This document shows, piece after piece, positions 9,665 to 20,931 of a stretch of 64,000 nucleotides of DNA (within the stretch, counting starts at the first letter, position 1; each line of letters starts with the position of its first letter). The stretch is from Rhodobiaceae bacterium. GTDB lineage: Bacteria; Pseudomonadota; Alphaproteobacteria; RS24. Location: the NCBI GenBank assembly GCA_018673175.1, contig JABHDF010000026.1:1-64000 (forward strand), read 5' to 3'. Under the pieces are notes generated by a model. That model searched no databases. It worked only from the letters and a program-made list of their open reading frames with translations, and had not been told where the DNA came from. Made by a program: the position numbers and the translations under genes.

Positions 9665-10651
9665 CAAGACGGCGCGCGTTTCGCTGTCTGGGAATAGGCT
9701 CAAGGCGTCCTTGGCTTTCTCACCATAATGGGTGGCGCGAGCCACGGTGTCCGCCAAAGCGTGGGTTTCTGACATATGTTGGACGGCTTGCGCGAAGCGC
9801 GCCTCATGGTCTATCTCGGAGGGCTCTGCCATAACGGTTTCCCAAAAGACACGCGCACTCGCGTCGCCGCGGTGGTAGGCCAGAATAACGGGCAAGGTCA
9901 TTTTGCCTTCCCGGAAATCCTCGCCCGTATTTTTACCCAAAACTTGCTCGATGCTGCCGTAGTCTAGCGCGTCGTCAATCAGCTGAAAGGCGATGCCGAG
10001 GTTTCGGCCATAGGACGTCAGCGCTTGCATTTGCGCCGGGGAGGCGTCGGATATTTCGCCGCCTACTTCGGCCGCGGCCGAAAACAGCGCGGCGGTTTTG
10101 GCGTCGATAATTTGTAAATATTGATCTTCACTAATCTGCGCGTTGTTCATGGCGGCGAGTTGCATAACTTCGCCCTCGGCAATGACCGCGGCGGCATGAG
10201 AGAGAATGTCGAGCGCAGGCAAGCTTTCCGCCGCGACCATCATGCGAAAGGCTTGGCCGAGCAAAAAGTCGCCAACCAATACGCTGGCCGAATTTCCCCA
10301 TAGCTTGCGCGCCGTCGGTTTGCCGCGTCGCATATCACTATCGTCAACCACATCATCATGCAGCAAAGTGGCCGTGTGCATATATTCGACAGCTGCCGCC
10401 ATGGTGATGTGATGGTGGCCCTCATAGCCCGAAAGTCGGGCGGCAGAGAGGGTTAAAAGCGGGCGCAAGCGTTTGCCGCCGGCGCCGATTAAATGCTCAG
10501 AAATGGCAGGAATGAGGTCGGCAGCCGACTGCATATGTTTGGAAATCCCGCTTTCCACACCCAATAAGTCGTCGGCAAAGAGCGCTTGCAAGTCGGCCAA
10601 AGCATTGTCGGTCGAGCGCGCGGTCTCGCTAAAATTTATAATTTCTGCCAT
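9626..10651 (-). CDS. ispB: Polyprenyl (octaprenyl-type) diphosphate synthase
   Basis: GGKRLRPLLTLSAARL; LLHDDVVDDSDMRRGKPTA; QLIDDALDY. Confidence 0.92.
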   Translation of the reverse strand: MAEIINFSETARSTDNALADLQALFADDLLGVESGISKHMQSAADLIPAISEHLIGAGGKRLRPLLTLSAARLSGYEGHHHITMAAAVEYMHTATLLHDDVVDDSDMRRGKPTARKLWGNSASVLVGDFLLGQAFRMMVAAESLPALDILSHAAAVIAEGEVMQLAAMNNAQISEDQYLQIIDAKTAALFSAAAEVGGEISDASPAQMQALTSYGRNLGIAFQLIDDALDYGSIEQVLGKNTGEDFREGKMTLPVILAYHRGDASARVFWETVMAEPSEIDHEARFAQAVQHMSETHALADTVARATHYGEKAKDALSLFPDSETRAVLLRLVDFCIARAY

Positions 10652-10744
10652 AATTAGCTCCTCGGCGCGATTATCCGCCTATTGGTGGCAAGGTCAAGAA
10701 CCCAGTGTAAGCAAAATGGGGCGAGTGAAAACTGAGGCATAGCG

Positions 10745-11524
10745 ATGCACCCACAAGACGACAACCAAGCAAAATATAGCCAAGACGGGTTTCTGGGCGA
10801 AAAATTGCGTGTGCGCCAGCCCCTCGATGGGTTTCGCTCGGGCCATGATGCGGTGTTATTGGCCGCCGCCAGCGCCCCACCCGAGGGCGGGCATATTGTG
10901 GAGCTGGGCAGTGGCTCGGGGGTTGCGTCTTTATGTTTTGCGGCACGGCGCACGGATGCGCAAATCACCGGCCTAGAAATTGATCCCAAAATGCTGGCAC
11001 TGGCGCAAAATAACGCCGAGGCCAATGATTTGGGCGCCCGCGTTCACTTCAAGCTCGCCGACCTTAATGGGCCGTTCAACGATATGCATTTGGTGGCCAA
11101 TAGTTATGACGAAGTCATCGCCAATCCACCGTTTTATAAATTGGGCAATGTGCCCGAGCTAGAGACCGACGTTAAAGCGCGGGCGCTCATCGGCACGGAA
11201 GGCACATTGGATACATGGGTAAAATGCGCCGCCGCTTTGGCCAAGGCGCGCGGTCACGTCACTTTTATTCACCGCGCCGATGCTTTGGCGCAGCTTCTCA
11301 CGGTGATGCAAAAACGACTTGGCGACTTGCATGTACTGCCGGTTTTGCCCAAGCCCAATAAAGCGGCAACGCGGGTTTTAATTCGCGGACGACGCGATGC
11401 GCGCGCGCCAGTAACTCTTTTGCCGCCTTTGGTGCTGCAAAATAGCGATGGCGAACCCAGCCAAGCCGCAGAAAGCGTCTTGCGACATGGCGCAGCCCTT
11501 GCTTTTGGCGAGGCTGGCAGGTAA
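10745..11524 (+). CDS. tRNA1(Val) adenine-N6 methyltransferase-like SAM-dependent methyltransferase
   Basis: SAM motif VELGSGSGVASLCFAAR; catalytic NPPF motif (IANPPFYK). Confidence 0.82.
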   Translation: MHPQDDNQAKYSQDGFLGEKLRVRQPLDGFRSGHDAVLLAAASAPPEGGHIVELGSGSGVASLCFAARRTDAQITGLEIDPKMLALAQNNAEANDLGARVHFKLADLNGPFNDMHLVANSYDEVIANPPFYKLGNVPELETDVKARALIGTEGTLDTWVKCAAALAKARGHVTFIHRADALAQLLTVMQKRLGDLHVLPVLPKPNKAATRVLIRGRRDARAPVTLLPPLVLQNSDGEPSQAAESVLRHGAALAFGEAGR

Positions 11525-11566
11525 TTATCCTGTCATGCCTTTGTTTCGCGAAACGGAAAAAACCAC

Positions 11567-12490
11567 ATGAGTGTCCCCAGTCAAGGTAAAGCGCCAAGCT
11601 TTCAAGATCTCATCTTAAACCTACAACGCTATTGGGCAGACCAAGGCTGTGTGGTGTTGCAGCCCTATGATATGGAAATGGGGGCGGGTACGTTTCACCC
11701 CGCCACGGTTTTGCGCGCGCTGGGCCCTGAGCCTTGGAAGGCTGCTTATGTGCAGCCCTCGCGCCGCCCCACGGATGGCCGCTATGGCGAAAACCCCAAT
11801 CGGTTTCAGCACTATTATCAGTTTCAAGTGGTGCTCAAACCATCGCCAGATAATCTTCAAGAGCTGTATTTAGAAAGCCTGAAAGTTTTGGGCATTGACC
11901 CAATGCAACACGACATTCGTTTCGTCGAAGATGATTGGGAAAGCCCAACGCTGGGCGCTTGGGGATTGGGCTGGGAGGTTTGGTGCGATGGCATGGAAAT
12001 CTCGCAATTCACGTATTTTCAGCAAGTCGGCGGCATTGATTGCGAGCTGGTAACGGGCGAGCTGACCTATGGTTTGGAGCGTTTGGCGACCTATGTGCAG
12101 GGCATCGACAACGGCTTTGACCTAGATTTTAACGGCAATGGCGTCAGCTACGGCGACGTCTTTCATCGCTCTGAAGTCGAGTTCTCGCATTATAATTTCG
12201 AGGCCGCCAATACCGATGTTTTGCTACGCCATTTCGAAGACGCCGAAGCCGAATGTTTGCAATTGGTAGAAAAAGGCCTGTCCTTGCCCGCCTATGACCA
12301 ATGCATGAAGGCGAGCCATAACTTCAATTTGCTGGATGCGCGCGGTGTTATTTCCGTGACCGAACGCCAAGCCTATATCGGCCGCGTGCGGGCGCTGGCG
12401 AAAGCGTGTGCCGAAGGCTATTTGGAAAATAAATTACAAGCCGAATTAGAATCCGAATTAAAACCCAAGTCAGGAGCTAGCCATGACTGA
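11567..12490 (+). CDS. glyQ: Glycyl-tRNA synthetase alpha subunit
   Basis: [47 protein letters not shown]. Confidence 0.97.
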   Translation: MSVPSQGKAPSFQDLILNLQRYWADQGCVVLQPYDMEMGAGTFHPATVLRALGPEPWKAAYVQPSRRPTDGRYGENPNRFQHYYQFQVVLKPSPDNLQELYLESLKVLGIDPMQHDIRFVEDDWESPTLGAWGLGWEVWCDGMEISQFTYFQQVGGIDCELVTGELTYGLERLATYVQGIDNGFDLDFNGNGVSYGDVFHRSEVEFSHYNFEAANTDVLLRHFEDAEAECLQLVEKGLSLPAYDQCMKASHNFNLLDARGVISVTERQAYIGRVRALAKACAEGYLENKLQAELESELKPKSGASHD

Positions 12491-14522
12491 TTTGCTATTG
12501 GAGCTTTATTCCGAAGAAATTCCCGCTGGCCTGCAAGCCAGTGCGGCGGCACAATTAGAGCGTCATCTGTTGGGCTTTTTGAAGAGTTTCGACGTGGTGC
12601 CAGCCCAAGTGAACGCCTATGCGGCGCCGCAACGTTTGGCGCTTTGCGTGCACGGCTTGCCAGTTAATTTGCCAGACCGCAAAGAAGAGAAAAAAGGCCC
12701 GCGCGTCGACGCGCCGGAAAAAGCCATTGAGGGTTTTTTGCGTGCCAATCAGCTCGACAGCGTCGAGGCTTTGCAAATACGCGACGATAAAAAAGGCGCT
12801 TTCTATGTGCTGGAAATCGACGAACCAGGCCGCCCGCTAGCCGAGGCTTTGGCTGGGTTTTTGCCAGATATGATCCGTGGATTTCAGTGGCCAAAATCTA
12901 TGCGTTGGGGCGATGGCAGCCTGCGCTGGGTGCGCCCTTTGCGCGGCCTTCTATGTGTTCTAGATGGCGCTATTGTGCCGTTTGAAGTGGACGGTTTGAA
13001 CAGTGGCAACACAACCTTCGGCCACCGTTTTATGGCGCCTGAAGCGATAACTCTTACGCACGCCAATGACTATTTGGGCAGCCTAGAGAAAGCCTTCGTG
13101 CTGGCCGATGCTCCGGTGCGCGAAGCTATGGTGATGGAAGGCGCGAGCCAATTGGCCGTATCTGTCGGCTGCACTTTGGTGGAAGATTTAGGCCTGATGC
13201 GCGAAACCGCAGGGTTGGTGGAATGGCCTGTGCCGCTTTTGGGTAGCATTGATGGCGAGTTCATGGATGTGCCAGAAGAGGTTTTGGTTTCGGTGATGCG
13301 CACGCACCAAAAATATTTCGCGCTTCGCACGCCAGAGGGAAACCTTGCCCCGTATTTTATCACCATCTCCAACATAGAGACGCCCGATAATGGCGCCGCC
13401 ATCATCAACGGCAACCAACGCGTATTGCGCGCGCGCTTGTCGGATGGGCGTTTTTTCTGGGATCAAGACCGCAAAGAAACATTGCAAAGCCGTCTGCCGG
13501 CTCTGGAGAAAGTTACTTTCCAAGCCAAGCTTGGAACCGTCGCAGAGAAAGCCGAGCGGATTTCGAAATTAGCCGAAGCGCTGGCACCGGCGCTGAAGGC
13601 GGACGCCAAATTATCGGCGCAAGCGGGCCGGTTGGCGAAAGCTGATTTAACCTCGGGCATGGTGTATGAGTTTCCCGAGCTGCAAGGCATCATGGGCGGC
13701 TATTACGCGGCGCATGATGGTTTGGGCGAGGTCGTGGCCGCGGCCATTCGCAATCATTATTCCCCGCAAGGGCCCGATGATGCCATTCCCGAGACGGCTG
13801 AAGGGCGCGCTGTCGCGCTAGCCGATAAATTAGATATGCTGGCGGGTTTCTGGTCGATTGACGAAAAGCCGACCGGTTCGAAAGACCCTTATGCTTTGCG
13901 CCGGGCGGCTTTGGGCATCTTGCGTATTTTGCTGGAAACCAAAACGCGGCTGCCTTTGCGACCCATTTTTGAGACAGGCTTTTCGCTCTATGGGATGAAA
14001 GCCGAGGCGCAAGCCACGCACGCCACGGATTTGGTGAGCTTCATCGCCGACCGCTTGAAAGCGCATTTGCGCGACCAAGGTGTGCGCCACGATGTGGTGA
14101 GTGCAATTTTCGCGCTTGGCAGCGACGATGTTTTCGAAATCGTGCAACGCGCCCAAAGCCTGCAAAGCTTTTTGGCGCAAGAAGATGGCGCCAATTTACA
14201 AGCGGCGTTCAATCGCGCCAATGGGATTTGCCAGAAGGCCGACCACACGGCCATCCAGGTGGACGAGGCCTTATTGGTAGAGCCAGCCGAGCAGGCGCTC
14301 TCGCAAGCCATAGCGGGGCTGAATGATTTAGAGGTCGGTGACCTGGAGAGCTATGACGCTTATCTAGACGGCCTGGCCACCTTGCGCGCGCCCGTCGATG
14401 CTTTCTTCGAGGCGGTGATGGTCAATGACGACGATGCGAAAATCAGGCATAATCGATTATCGTTGCTGCAAGCTTTGGTGCATCTCATGCGTCAGGCCGC
14501 GGCCTTCGACGTGATTGAATAG
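12483..14522 (+). CDS. glyS: Glycyl-tRNA synthetase beta subunit
   Basis: [15 protein letters not shown]...; overlaps glyQ end. Confidence 0.96.
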   Translation: MTDLLLELYSEEIPAGLQASAAAQLERHLLGFLKSFDVVPAQVNAYAAPQRLALCVHGLPVNLPDRKEEKKGPRVDAPEKAIEGFLRANQLDSVEALQIRDDKKGAFYVLEIDEPGRPLAEALAGFLPDMIRGFQWPKSMRWGDGSLRWVRPLRGLLCVLDGAIVPFEVDGLNSGNTTFGHRFMAPEAITLTHANDYLGSLEKAFVLADAPVREAMVMEGASQLAVSVGCTLVEDLGLMRETAGLVEWPVPLLGSIDGEFMDVPEEVLVSVMRTHQKYFALRTPEGNLAPYFITISNIETPDNGAAIINGNQRVLRARLSDGRFFWDQDRKETLQSRLPALEKVTFQAKLGTVAEKAERISKLAEALAPALKADAKLSAQAGRLAKADLTSGMVYEFPELQGIMGGYYAAHDGLGEVVAAAIRNHYSPQGPDDAIPETAEGRAVALADKLDMLAGFWSIDEKPTGSKDPYALRRAALGILRILLETKTRLPLRPIFETGFSLYGMKAEAQATHATDLVSFIADRLKAHLRDQGVRHDVVSAIFALGSDDVFEIVQRAQSLQSFLAQEDGANLQAAFNRANGICQKADHTAIQVDEALLVEPAEQALSQAIAGLNDLEVGDLESYDAYLDGLATLRAPVDAFFEAVMVNDDDAKIRHNRLSLLQALVHLMRQAAAFDVIE

Positions 14523-14531
14523 GGGAGCCAG

Positions 14532-17201
14532 ATGACAGCGCGCAAACTTGTATATGCATTTGCTGACGGGTTTGCCGATGGCCGTGCCGATATGAGCGCA
14601 CAGCTCGGCGGCAAAGGCGCGAACCTGGCTGAGATGTGCCTCATGGGCCTGCCCGTGCCGCCCGGTTTCACGCTCACGACCGACGTTTGCACTCATTTTA
14701 ACGCTCATGAACGCGCCTTTCCTGACGGCTTAAAGGCCCAAGTGGAAGCCGCGCTGGAGCGGTTGAGCCAAGATATCGGCATGGTATTTGGCGACACGAA
14801 AAACCCGCTTTTGGTCTCCGTGCGCTCGGGCAGTCGCGCCTCTATGCCGGGCATGATGGATACGGTTTTAAACCTTGGCCTCAATGATGAGACGGTCGAG
14901 AGCATGGCTGCTAAAACCGGAGATGCGCGCTTTGCTTGGGATAGCTATCGCCGTTTCCAACAAATGTATGGCGATGTGGTTATGGGTATCGACCATGATT
15001 ATTTCGAAGATATTATCGACGATTATAAATTTGGAAATTCGCTGTCGCTGGATGCCGATTTGGGGGCCGATGACTGGCGCGATATTTGCACGCGCTTTGG
15101 CGAGATGATGGAACAAGAAGCGGGACACCCGTTTCCCCAAGATGCGCATGCCCAACTTTGGGGCGCCATCGGGGCGGTGTTCGATAGTTGGAACAATCGG
15201 CGCGCGCAGACCTACCGCAAGCTGCACGACATCCCCGATGATTGGGGTACGGCGGTGAATGTGCAATCCATGGTGTTTGGCAATTTGGGCCAAACCAGCG
15301 CGACGGGCGTCGCCTTTACGCGCAATCCCTCCACCGGAGCCAAAGAGCTTTACGGTGAATATCTCATCAACGCGCAAGGCGAGGACGTGGTGTCGGGCAT
15401 TCACACCCCTTTGTATCTCACCAAAATCGCGCGCGAGGAAGCCGGCACGCCCGACCTCTCGCTGGAAGAGGCGCTGCCCAAAGCCTATGCCGATTTGGTG
15501 CATGTCTTTGCCCGCCTGGAGAGCCATTTTTGCGATATGCAAGATGTCGAGTTCACCATTCAAAATGGCCGCTTGTTCATTTTGCAGACGCGCAACGGCA
15601 AACGCACGGTTATGGCTGGGTTAAAAATCGCCGTCGATATGGTGGCCGAAGGGGTGATCACCCAAGAGGCTGCCGTCTTGCGCGTCGAGCCCGAAGCGCT
15701 AGAGCAATTGCTCCACCCGACCTTAGACCCAAGAGCGAAAGTCACCGTCTTGACCAAAGGTCTGCCCGCCTCGCCAGGGGCGGCCAGTGGCAAAATTATT
15801 TTCTCAGCCGACCGCGCCGAAGACATGGCCGCACAAGGTGAGAAACTGGTTTTGGTTCGGATGGAAACCAGCCCCGAAGACATTCACGGCATGTATGCGG
15901 CGCAAGCGGTTTTGACCTCGCGCGGCGGCATGACGAGCCACGCGGCCGTGGTGGCGCGCGGGCTAGGGCGCCCTTGTGTTTCGGGCGCTGGCCAATTGAT
16001 TATTGATTATGACACCAAAACCGCACGCATTGGCCAAGGCGAAAGCGCCATTCAACTGGTCGAAGGCGATGTGATTACCGTCGATGGCACTTCGGGCCGG
16101 GTGATGGCGGGCCAAGTGGCGACTTTGGAGCCAGAGCTAAGCGGCGATTTTGGCACGCTGATGGGCTGGGCCGATGCGGCCGCCCGGATGCACGTGCGAA
16201 CCAATGCCGAGACCGCGGCGGAAGCCGAGCGGGCGCGAAAATTTGGCGCCCAAGGCATTGGCCTATGCCGCACCGAACATATGTTCTTCGACGCGCAGCG
16301 GATTTTCCAAGTGCGGCAGATGATTTTGGCGCAAGACGCAGAGCATCGCCAGAGCGCGCTCGAGGCTTTGGAACCCGAGCAGCGCGCCGACTTTGTGACC
16401 CTGTTTAACATTATGGACACCCTGCCAGTCACCATCCGCTTGCTCGACCCGCCCTTGCATGAATTTCTGCCGACGCCCGACGATAATGTCGATGCTTTGG
16501 CCGAGGCGCTCGACCAAAGCCCGAAGGCTTTGCGCGCCACCATCACGGCAATGGCGGAGAGCAACCCCATGTTGGGTCATCGCGGCAGCCGTCTGGCGAT
16601 TACGACGCCGGATATTTATGCCATGCAATTGCGCGCCATTTTTGGTGCCATGAAAGAAGTTGGCACGAGCGCGAAAGTGGAAATTATGTTTCCGCTGATC
16701 AGTGAGCCACGCGAGTTGGCGGCACTTTTGGAAATGGTGCCTGAAATTGCGGCGCCGTTTGAGATAAGCGAGACGGCCTATCAAGTCGGCACGATGATTG
16801 AAGTGCCGCGCGCGGCTCTTTTGGCCGATGATTTGGCCGCCCAAGTGGGATTCTTTTCGTTTGGAACCAATGACTTAACGCAAACCACCTTCGGCCTGTC
16901 GCGCGATGATGCGAGCGGGTTTTTGCCGCATTATGTGGCCAAAGGCCTCTTGGGGCGCGATCCGTTCTCGCAACTCGATGAAAGCGGTGTCGGTGCGCTG
17001 ATGGCGATGGCGGTTCAAAAAGCGCGGGGCGTCCGCAGCGACATTAAGTTAGGGATTTGCGGCGAACATGGCGGCGATCCAAGCAGCATTGGTTTTTGCG
17101 AAAGCCTAGGCTTGGACTATGTGTCGTGCTCGCCCTTCCGCGTGCCAATTGCGCGTTTGGCGGCGGCCCAAAGCGCCATTCGTGCCCGCGCCAAAAAGTA
17201 A
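14532..17201 (+). CDS. ppdK: Pyruvate, phosphate dikinase
   Basis: GGKGANLAEMCLMGLPVPPGFTLTT; TSRGGMTSHAAVVARGLGRPCVSG; FFSFGTNDLTQTTFGLSRDDA. Confidence 0.97.
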   Translation: MTARKLVYAFADGFADGRADMSAQLGGKGANLAEMCLMGLPVPPGFTLTTDVCTHFNAHERAFPDGLKAQVEAALERLSQDIGMVFGDTKNPLLVSVRSGSRASMPGMMDTVLNLGLNDETVESMAAKTGDARFAWDSYRRFQQMYGDVVMGIDHDYFEDIIDDYKFGNSLSLDADLGADDWRDICTRFGEMMEQEAGHPFPQDAHAQLWGAIGAVFDSWNNRRAQTYRKLHDIPDDWGTAVNVQSMVFGNLGQTSATGVAFTRNPSTGAKELYGEYLINAQGEDVVSGIHTPLYLTKIAREEAGTPDLSLEEALPKAYADLVHVFARLESHFCDMQDVEFTIQNGRLFILQTRNGKRTVMAGLKIAVDMVAEGVITQEAAVLRVEPEALEQLLHPTLDPRAKVTVLTKGLPASPGAASGKIIFSADRAEDMAAQGEKLVLVRMETSPEDIHGMYAAQAVLTSRGGMTSHAAVVARGLGRPCVSGAGQLIIDYDTKTARIGQGESAIQLVEGDVITVDGTSGRVMAGQVATLEPELSGDFGTLMGWADAAARMHVRTNAETAAEAERARKFGAQGIGLCRTEHMFFDAQRIFQVRQMILAQDAEHRQSALEALEPEQRADFVTLFNIMDTLPVTIRLLDPPLHEFLPTPDDNVDALAEALDQSPKALRATITAMAESNPMLGHRGSRLAITTPDIYAMQLRAIFGAMKEVGTSAKVEIMFPLISEPRELAALLEMVPEIAAPFEISETAYQVGTMIEVPRAALLADDLAAQVGFFSFGTNDLTQTTFGLSRDDASGFLPHYVAKGLLGRDPFSQLDESGVGALMAMAVQKARGVRSDIKLGICGEHGGDPSSIGFCESLGLDYVSCSPFRVPIARLAAAQSAIRARAKK

Positions 17202-17209
17202 AACCGTCT

Positions 17210-18091
17210 TTAGGAAATATCGATGTCGAGGCCCAAGTCGAGCGTTGCGGCGGAATGGGTAATGGCGCCGACCGAGATATAGTCTACGCCGCTCTCCGCA
17301 ATCGCGACCACCGTCGTTTCCGACACGCGGCCGGAGGCTTCCAAAATGGCGCGGCCTTGCGTGCGCGCCACGGCTTCGGCCAATTGCTCCGGCGTCATAT
17401 TATCTAGCAAAATGATGCGCGCATCCGCGGCCAGGGCTTCGTCTAATTGGGCCAGCGTATCTACTTCAATTTCGATGGCGACCATGTGGCCAGCGCCACT
17501 TTGTGCGGCTTTCAGGGCTGGCGTTATGCCCCCCGCCACCGCGATGTGATTGTCTTTAATCATAATGGCGTCATCTAGGCCAAAGCGATGGTTGGCACCG
17601 CCACCGGCGCGCACCGCGTATTTCTCGACGGCTCGCAATCCTGGTGTGGTTTTTCGGGTGTCGCAAATCTGGGCTTTTGTATGCGCCACCAAATCCACCA
17701 GATGGGCGGTCTTGCTGGCAATGCCCGATAGGTGGCCAAGGTAATTCAGCGCCACGCGCTCAGCGGCCAATAGAGCCCGCGCCGGACCTTCGATGGTGGC
17801 CACGTCGTCGTTGGGCGCCAAAAGGTCGCCGTCTTGTTTATGACGGATGCTGGTAAGGCCGCTGTTATTGGCCCGAAAAGCCGCCTCGGCCAAATCCAAT
17901 CCAGCCAAACGACCGGCCTCGCGCGCGCGAATGACGGCATGAGCCTTGGCCGATGCGGGGATAACATTTTGCGAGGTGATGTCGCCCGTGCGACCCCAGT
18001 CTTCAGCCAGCGCTGCTTGCACCAGGTTTTCGACGGTAAGGGCAGGCAAGGGGGGCAGGTCTTGGGTGCGGGGCGAATGTAGGTTGGGCAC
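17210..18091 (-). CDS. nadC: Nicotinate-nucleotide pyrophosphorylase (carboxylating)
   Basis: EDWGRTGDITSQNVIP; TRKTTPGLRAVEKYAVRAGGGANHRFGLDDAIMIKDNH. Confidence 0.96.
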   Translation of the reverse strand: MPNLHSPRTQDLPPLPALTVENLVQAALAEDWGRTGDITSQNVIPASAKAHAVIRAREAGRLAGLDLAEAAFRANNSGLTSIRHKQDGDLLAPNDDVATIEGPARALLAAERVALNYLGHLSGIASKTAHLVDLVAHTKAQICDTRKTTPGLRAVEKYAVRAGGGANHRFGLDDAIMIKDNHIAVAGGITPALKAAQSGAGHMVAIEIEVDTLAQLDEALAADARIILLDNMTPEQLAEAVARTQGRAILEASGRVSETTVVAIAESGVDYISVGAITHSAATLDLGLDIDIS

Positions 18092-18100
18092 GGTAGGTTC

Positions 18101-19708
18101 CTAACTGACTTGAGCCAAAGCGGGATTGGCTTCCGGTAATTTTGCGTAAGCCGCTTCCAGCTCAGCCATGGTTAATTGGCTGTGTTCGGGTGTTGCTTTG
18201 GCGGTTGGGAAATCGGTTCTAAAATGCCCGCCGCGGCTTTCTTCGCGGCGCAGGGCCGCCATGGTAATAAATTGTGCGGCCAAAACCATATTGGCAAAAG
18301 GGGCCATACCCCCGGCGGCACGTTGTAGGCGTTTCAATTCGTGCAGCGTATGAATAAGCCCATCGCCATGGCGCAAAACGCCGACATGACGGCTCATCAG
18401 GCCCCGCAGTTTTTCGGTGGCGGGAGCCAATTCCATGGCGCTGGCATCAATGCGGGTTTCCGGCGGCGCTGGACGCGCGCGGCTGGAGGTCGGCACTAAA
18501 TTATTAATGTCTTGGGCAATGCGCGCGCCAAAGACAATCGCTTCCAGCAAAGAATTACTGGCCAATCGGTTGGCGCCATGCAGCCCCGTGGCAGCGACCT
18601 CGCCGCACGCCCAAAGACCGGGCAGGCTGGAGCGGCCATGGATGTCGGTGCGAATGCCGCCCATATGAAAATGCGTGGCGGGTGCCACGGGCAATAAACT
18701 TGTGGTGGGGTCAATGCCTGCTTTTTGGCAATTGGCGGCGACCGTGGGAAAGCGCGCCTCGAGATTGGCTGCCAAACCATTGGGGCGCAAATCTAGGCCT
18801 ACGGATCCGGTTTTGAGTATCTGGTCGAACACGGCGCGCGCCACAATATCGCGCGGAGCTAGTTCGGCGTTTTCGTGGACTTGCGTCATGAAGCGCTCGC
18901 CCTTGGCATTGAGAAGAAGTGCGCCTTCGCCACGCAAAGCCTCAGTGGCCAGCGGCGCTGGGTCTCCCATGCCGGTTAAGGCTGTGGGGTGGAATTGAAC
19001 AAATTCACTATCGCTAACTTGCGCGCCGGCGCGCGCCGCCATGGCCAAAGCCTCGCCATTGGCACCGACCGGATTGGTGGTGACGCCATAGAGATAGCCA
19101 ATGCCGCCGGTCGCCAAAATCGTGGCTCGGGCGCGAATGAGTAGCGGCCCCGACAGCGAACTGGTTTGGGCGGGGCGCGCAAACACGCCGACCACGCGGC
19201 CATCTTCCACGGCCAATTCATAGGCCACATAGCCTTCCATAAAGTCGATGGAAGGGGAGGCGTCGGCTCGCTCAACCAAGGTTTTCATAATCTCGCGGCC
19301 AGCTCGGTCGCCGCGCACGCCGATGATACGATTGTGGCTGTGCGCCGCCTCGCGCCCAAGGGCCAAATTGCCATCGGCGTCTCGGTCGAAAGGCACACCC
19401 ATAAGGTTTAGGTCTTCGATGCGCGCGCTGGCTTCTTCGGCCACCCCTTGCGCGACGCTCTCGTTCACCAGTCCAGCGCCAGCTTGAATGGTGTCTTGTT
19501 TGTGATTGTCGGTATGGTCGTCGGGGCCGACCGCGGCGGCGATGCCGCCTTGCGCCCATTTGCTGGCCGAGCCGCTTTTGCGTTTTCCCGCTGCCATAAC
19601 CGTGACCGGACGCGGCGCTAATTTGAGTGCGGTGAACAGACCGGCAAGACCTGCGCCAATAACCAGCACATCCCCGACATCAATAATATTGGCGCTGGGC
19701 TGGTTCAT
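18101..19708 (-). CDS. nadB: L-aspartate oxidase (ORF extends to 19729; ATG at 19708 preferred)
   Basis: VLVIGAGLAGLFTALKL; HEAS-like flavoprotein motifs; nadA-nadB-nadC order. Confidence 0.95.
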   Translation of the reverse strand: MNQPSANIIDVGDVLVIGAGLAGLFTALKLAPRPVTVMAAGKRKSGSASKWAQGGIAAAVGPDDHTDNHKQDTIQAGAGLVNESVAQGVAEEASARIEDLNLMGVPFDRDADGNLALGREAAHSHNRIIGVRGDRAGREIMKTLVERADASPSIDFMEGYVAYELAVEDGRVVGVFARPAQTSSLSGPLLIRARATILATGGIGYLYGVTTNPVGANGEALAMAARAGAQVSDSEFVQFHPTALTGMGDPAPLATEALRGEGALLLNAKGERFMTQVHENAELAPRDIVARAVFDQILKTGSVGLDLRPNGLAANLEARFPTVAANCQKAGIDPTTSLLPVAPATHFHMGGIRTDIHGRSSLPGLWACGEVAATGLHGANRLASNSLLEAIVFGARIAQDINNLVPTSSRARPAPPETRIDASAMELAPATEKLRGLMSRHVGVLRHGDGLIHTLHELKRLQRAAGGMAPFANMVLAAQFITMAALRREESRGGHFRTDFPTAKATPEHSQLTMAELEAAYAKLPEANPALAQVS

Positions 19709-19712
19709 GGGA

Positions 19713-20789
19713 TTATTTGCTAAGCTCAATCATCCGCTCAACAGCGGCGCGTGCATTGCCGGAAATCGAGGCATCAACGGTAATCTCTGTGCGGTTATAG
19801 ACCAGCGCTTCCAAGATTTTCGGCAGGGTGATTTGCTTCATATGCGGACATAGATTGCACGGGCGAACAAAGTTCACATTCGGGTTTTCTACCGCCACAT
19901 TATCGCTCATCGAGCATTCGGTTACCATCATCACGCGGTCGGGTTGATTGTCGGTCACCCATTTAATCATCGCTGAGGTAGAACCAGAAAAATCGGCCTC
20001 ATCGAGCACATCGGGTTTACACTCCGGATGCGCGATGATGCGCAAGCCAGGGTCATCGGTGCGGTATTGTTGCAATTCTTCTGCCGTGAACTGTTCGTGC
20101 ACTTCGCAGCGGCCTTTCCAAGCGATGACTTCGACACCGGCTTCGCGGGCAATGTTTTGCGCCAAATATTCATCGGGAATGCACAACACGCGATCGGTGC
20201 CCATGCCGTTGACAATTTTTACCGCATTGGAAGACGTGCAGCACACATCGCTTTCGGCTTTCACTGCCGCCGATGTGTTGACGTAAGTGACAATCGGCAC
20301 GCCCGGATAGGCTTCGCGCAGCGCGCGTACATCTTTGGCGGTAATGCTGTCAGCCAGCGAGCAGCCAGCGCCCATGTCGGGTATCAGCACGGTTTTTTCT
20401 GGGTTCAACAGCTTCGAGGTTTCGGCCATGAAATGCACACCGCATTGGACAATCACATCGCCCTCGGCTTTGGCCGCTTCAATGGCCAACTGCAGGCTGT
20501 CGCCAACCACATCGGCAACGCCATGGAAAATTTCTGGGGTCTGATAATTATGCGCCAAAATCACCGCGTTTTTCTCGCGCTTCAGGTCATTGATGGCTTT
20601 TATATAGGGCGCGAAAAAAGGCCATTCGACCGATGGGATAACCGATTTGACCCGCTCATAAAGCGGTGCCATATCGCGCGCCATGGCGTCGCTATAGGCA
20701 ATGTCCATCTCTTCCAAAATCCGCGCTGCGGTTTGGCCAGGAAGAGCCGTTTTTGCTTCGGTAAGTAACGCGTCGCTTAAGTTAGCCAT
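19713..20789 (-). CDS. nadA: Quinolinate synthase (ORF extends to 20882; start at MANLSDALL preferred)
   Basis: [41 protein letters not shown]. Confidence 0.95.
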   Translation of the reverse strand: MANLSDALLTEAKTALPGQTAARILEEMDIAYSDAMARDMAPLYERVKSVIPSVEWPFFAPYIKAINDLKREKNAVILAHNYQTPEIFHGVADVVGDSLQLAIEAAKAEGDVIVQCGVHFMAETSKLLNPEKTVLIPDMGAGCSLADSITAKDVRALREAYPGVPIVTYVNTSAAVKAESDVCCTSSNAVKIVNGMGTDRVLCIPDEYLAQNIAREAGVEVIAWKGRCEVHEQFTAEELQQYRTDDPGLRIIAHPECKPDVLDEADFSGSTSAMIKWVTDNQPDRVMMVTECSMSDNVAVENPNVNFVRPCNLCPHMKQITLPKILEALVYNRTEITVDASISGNARAAVERMIELSK

Positions 20790-20822
20790 GCTGGGCCCTT
20801 CTTTGTTTGGATGGTCATTCTT

Positions 20823-20841
20823 TATACTCAAATTGAGCATA
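20823..20841. promoter_or_regulatory. 19-bp near-perfect palindrome TATACTCAAATTGAGCATA, candidate NAD-regulator operator upstream of nadA
   Basis: 8 of 9 base pairs symmetric about A20832; 34 bp upstream of the nadA ATG and just downstream of a TTGCTT-18-TATTAT promoter-like pair on the minus strand. Confidence 0.65.
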
Positions 20842-20890
20842 ACTGGTAGGTTATAATATGAACCCCTGAGCCGCAAAAGCAAGCATAATT

Positions 20891-20916
20891 AGAAAAAAGA
20901 AGGGGCGCGCGCGCCC
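20891..20916 (-). terminator. Rho-independent terminator after the nadQ-like gene
   Basis: Minus-strand GGGCGCGCGCGCCC palindrome followed by TTCTTTTTTCT. Confidence 0.6.
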
Positions 20917-20931
20917 AATGATATTGGAGGC

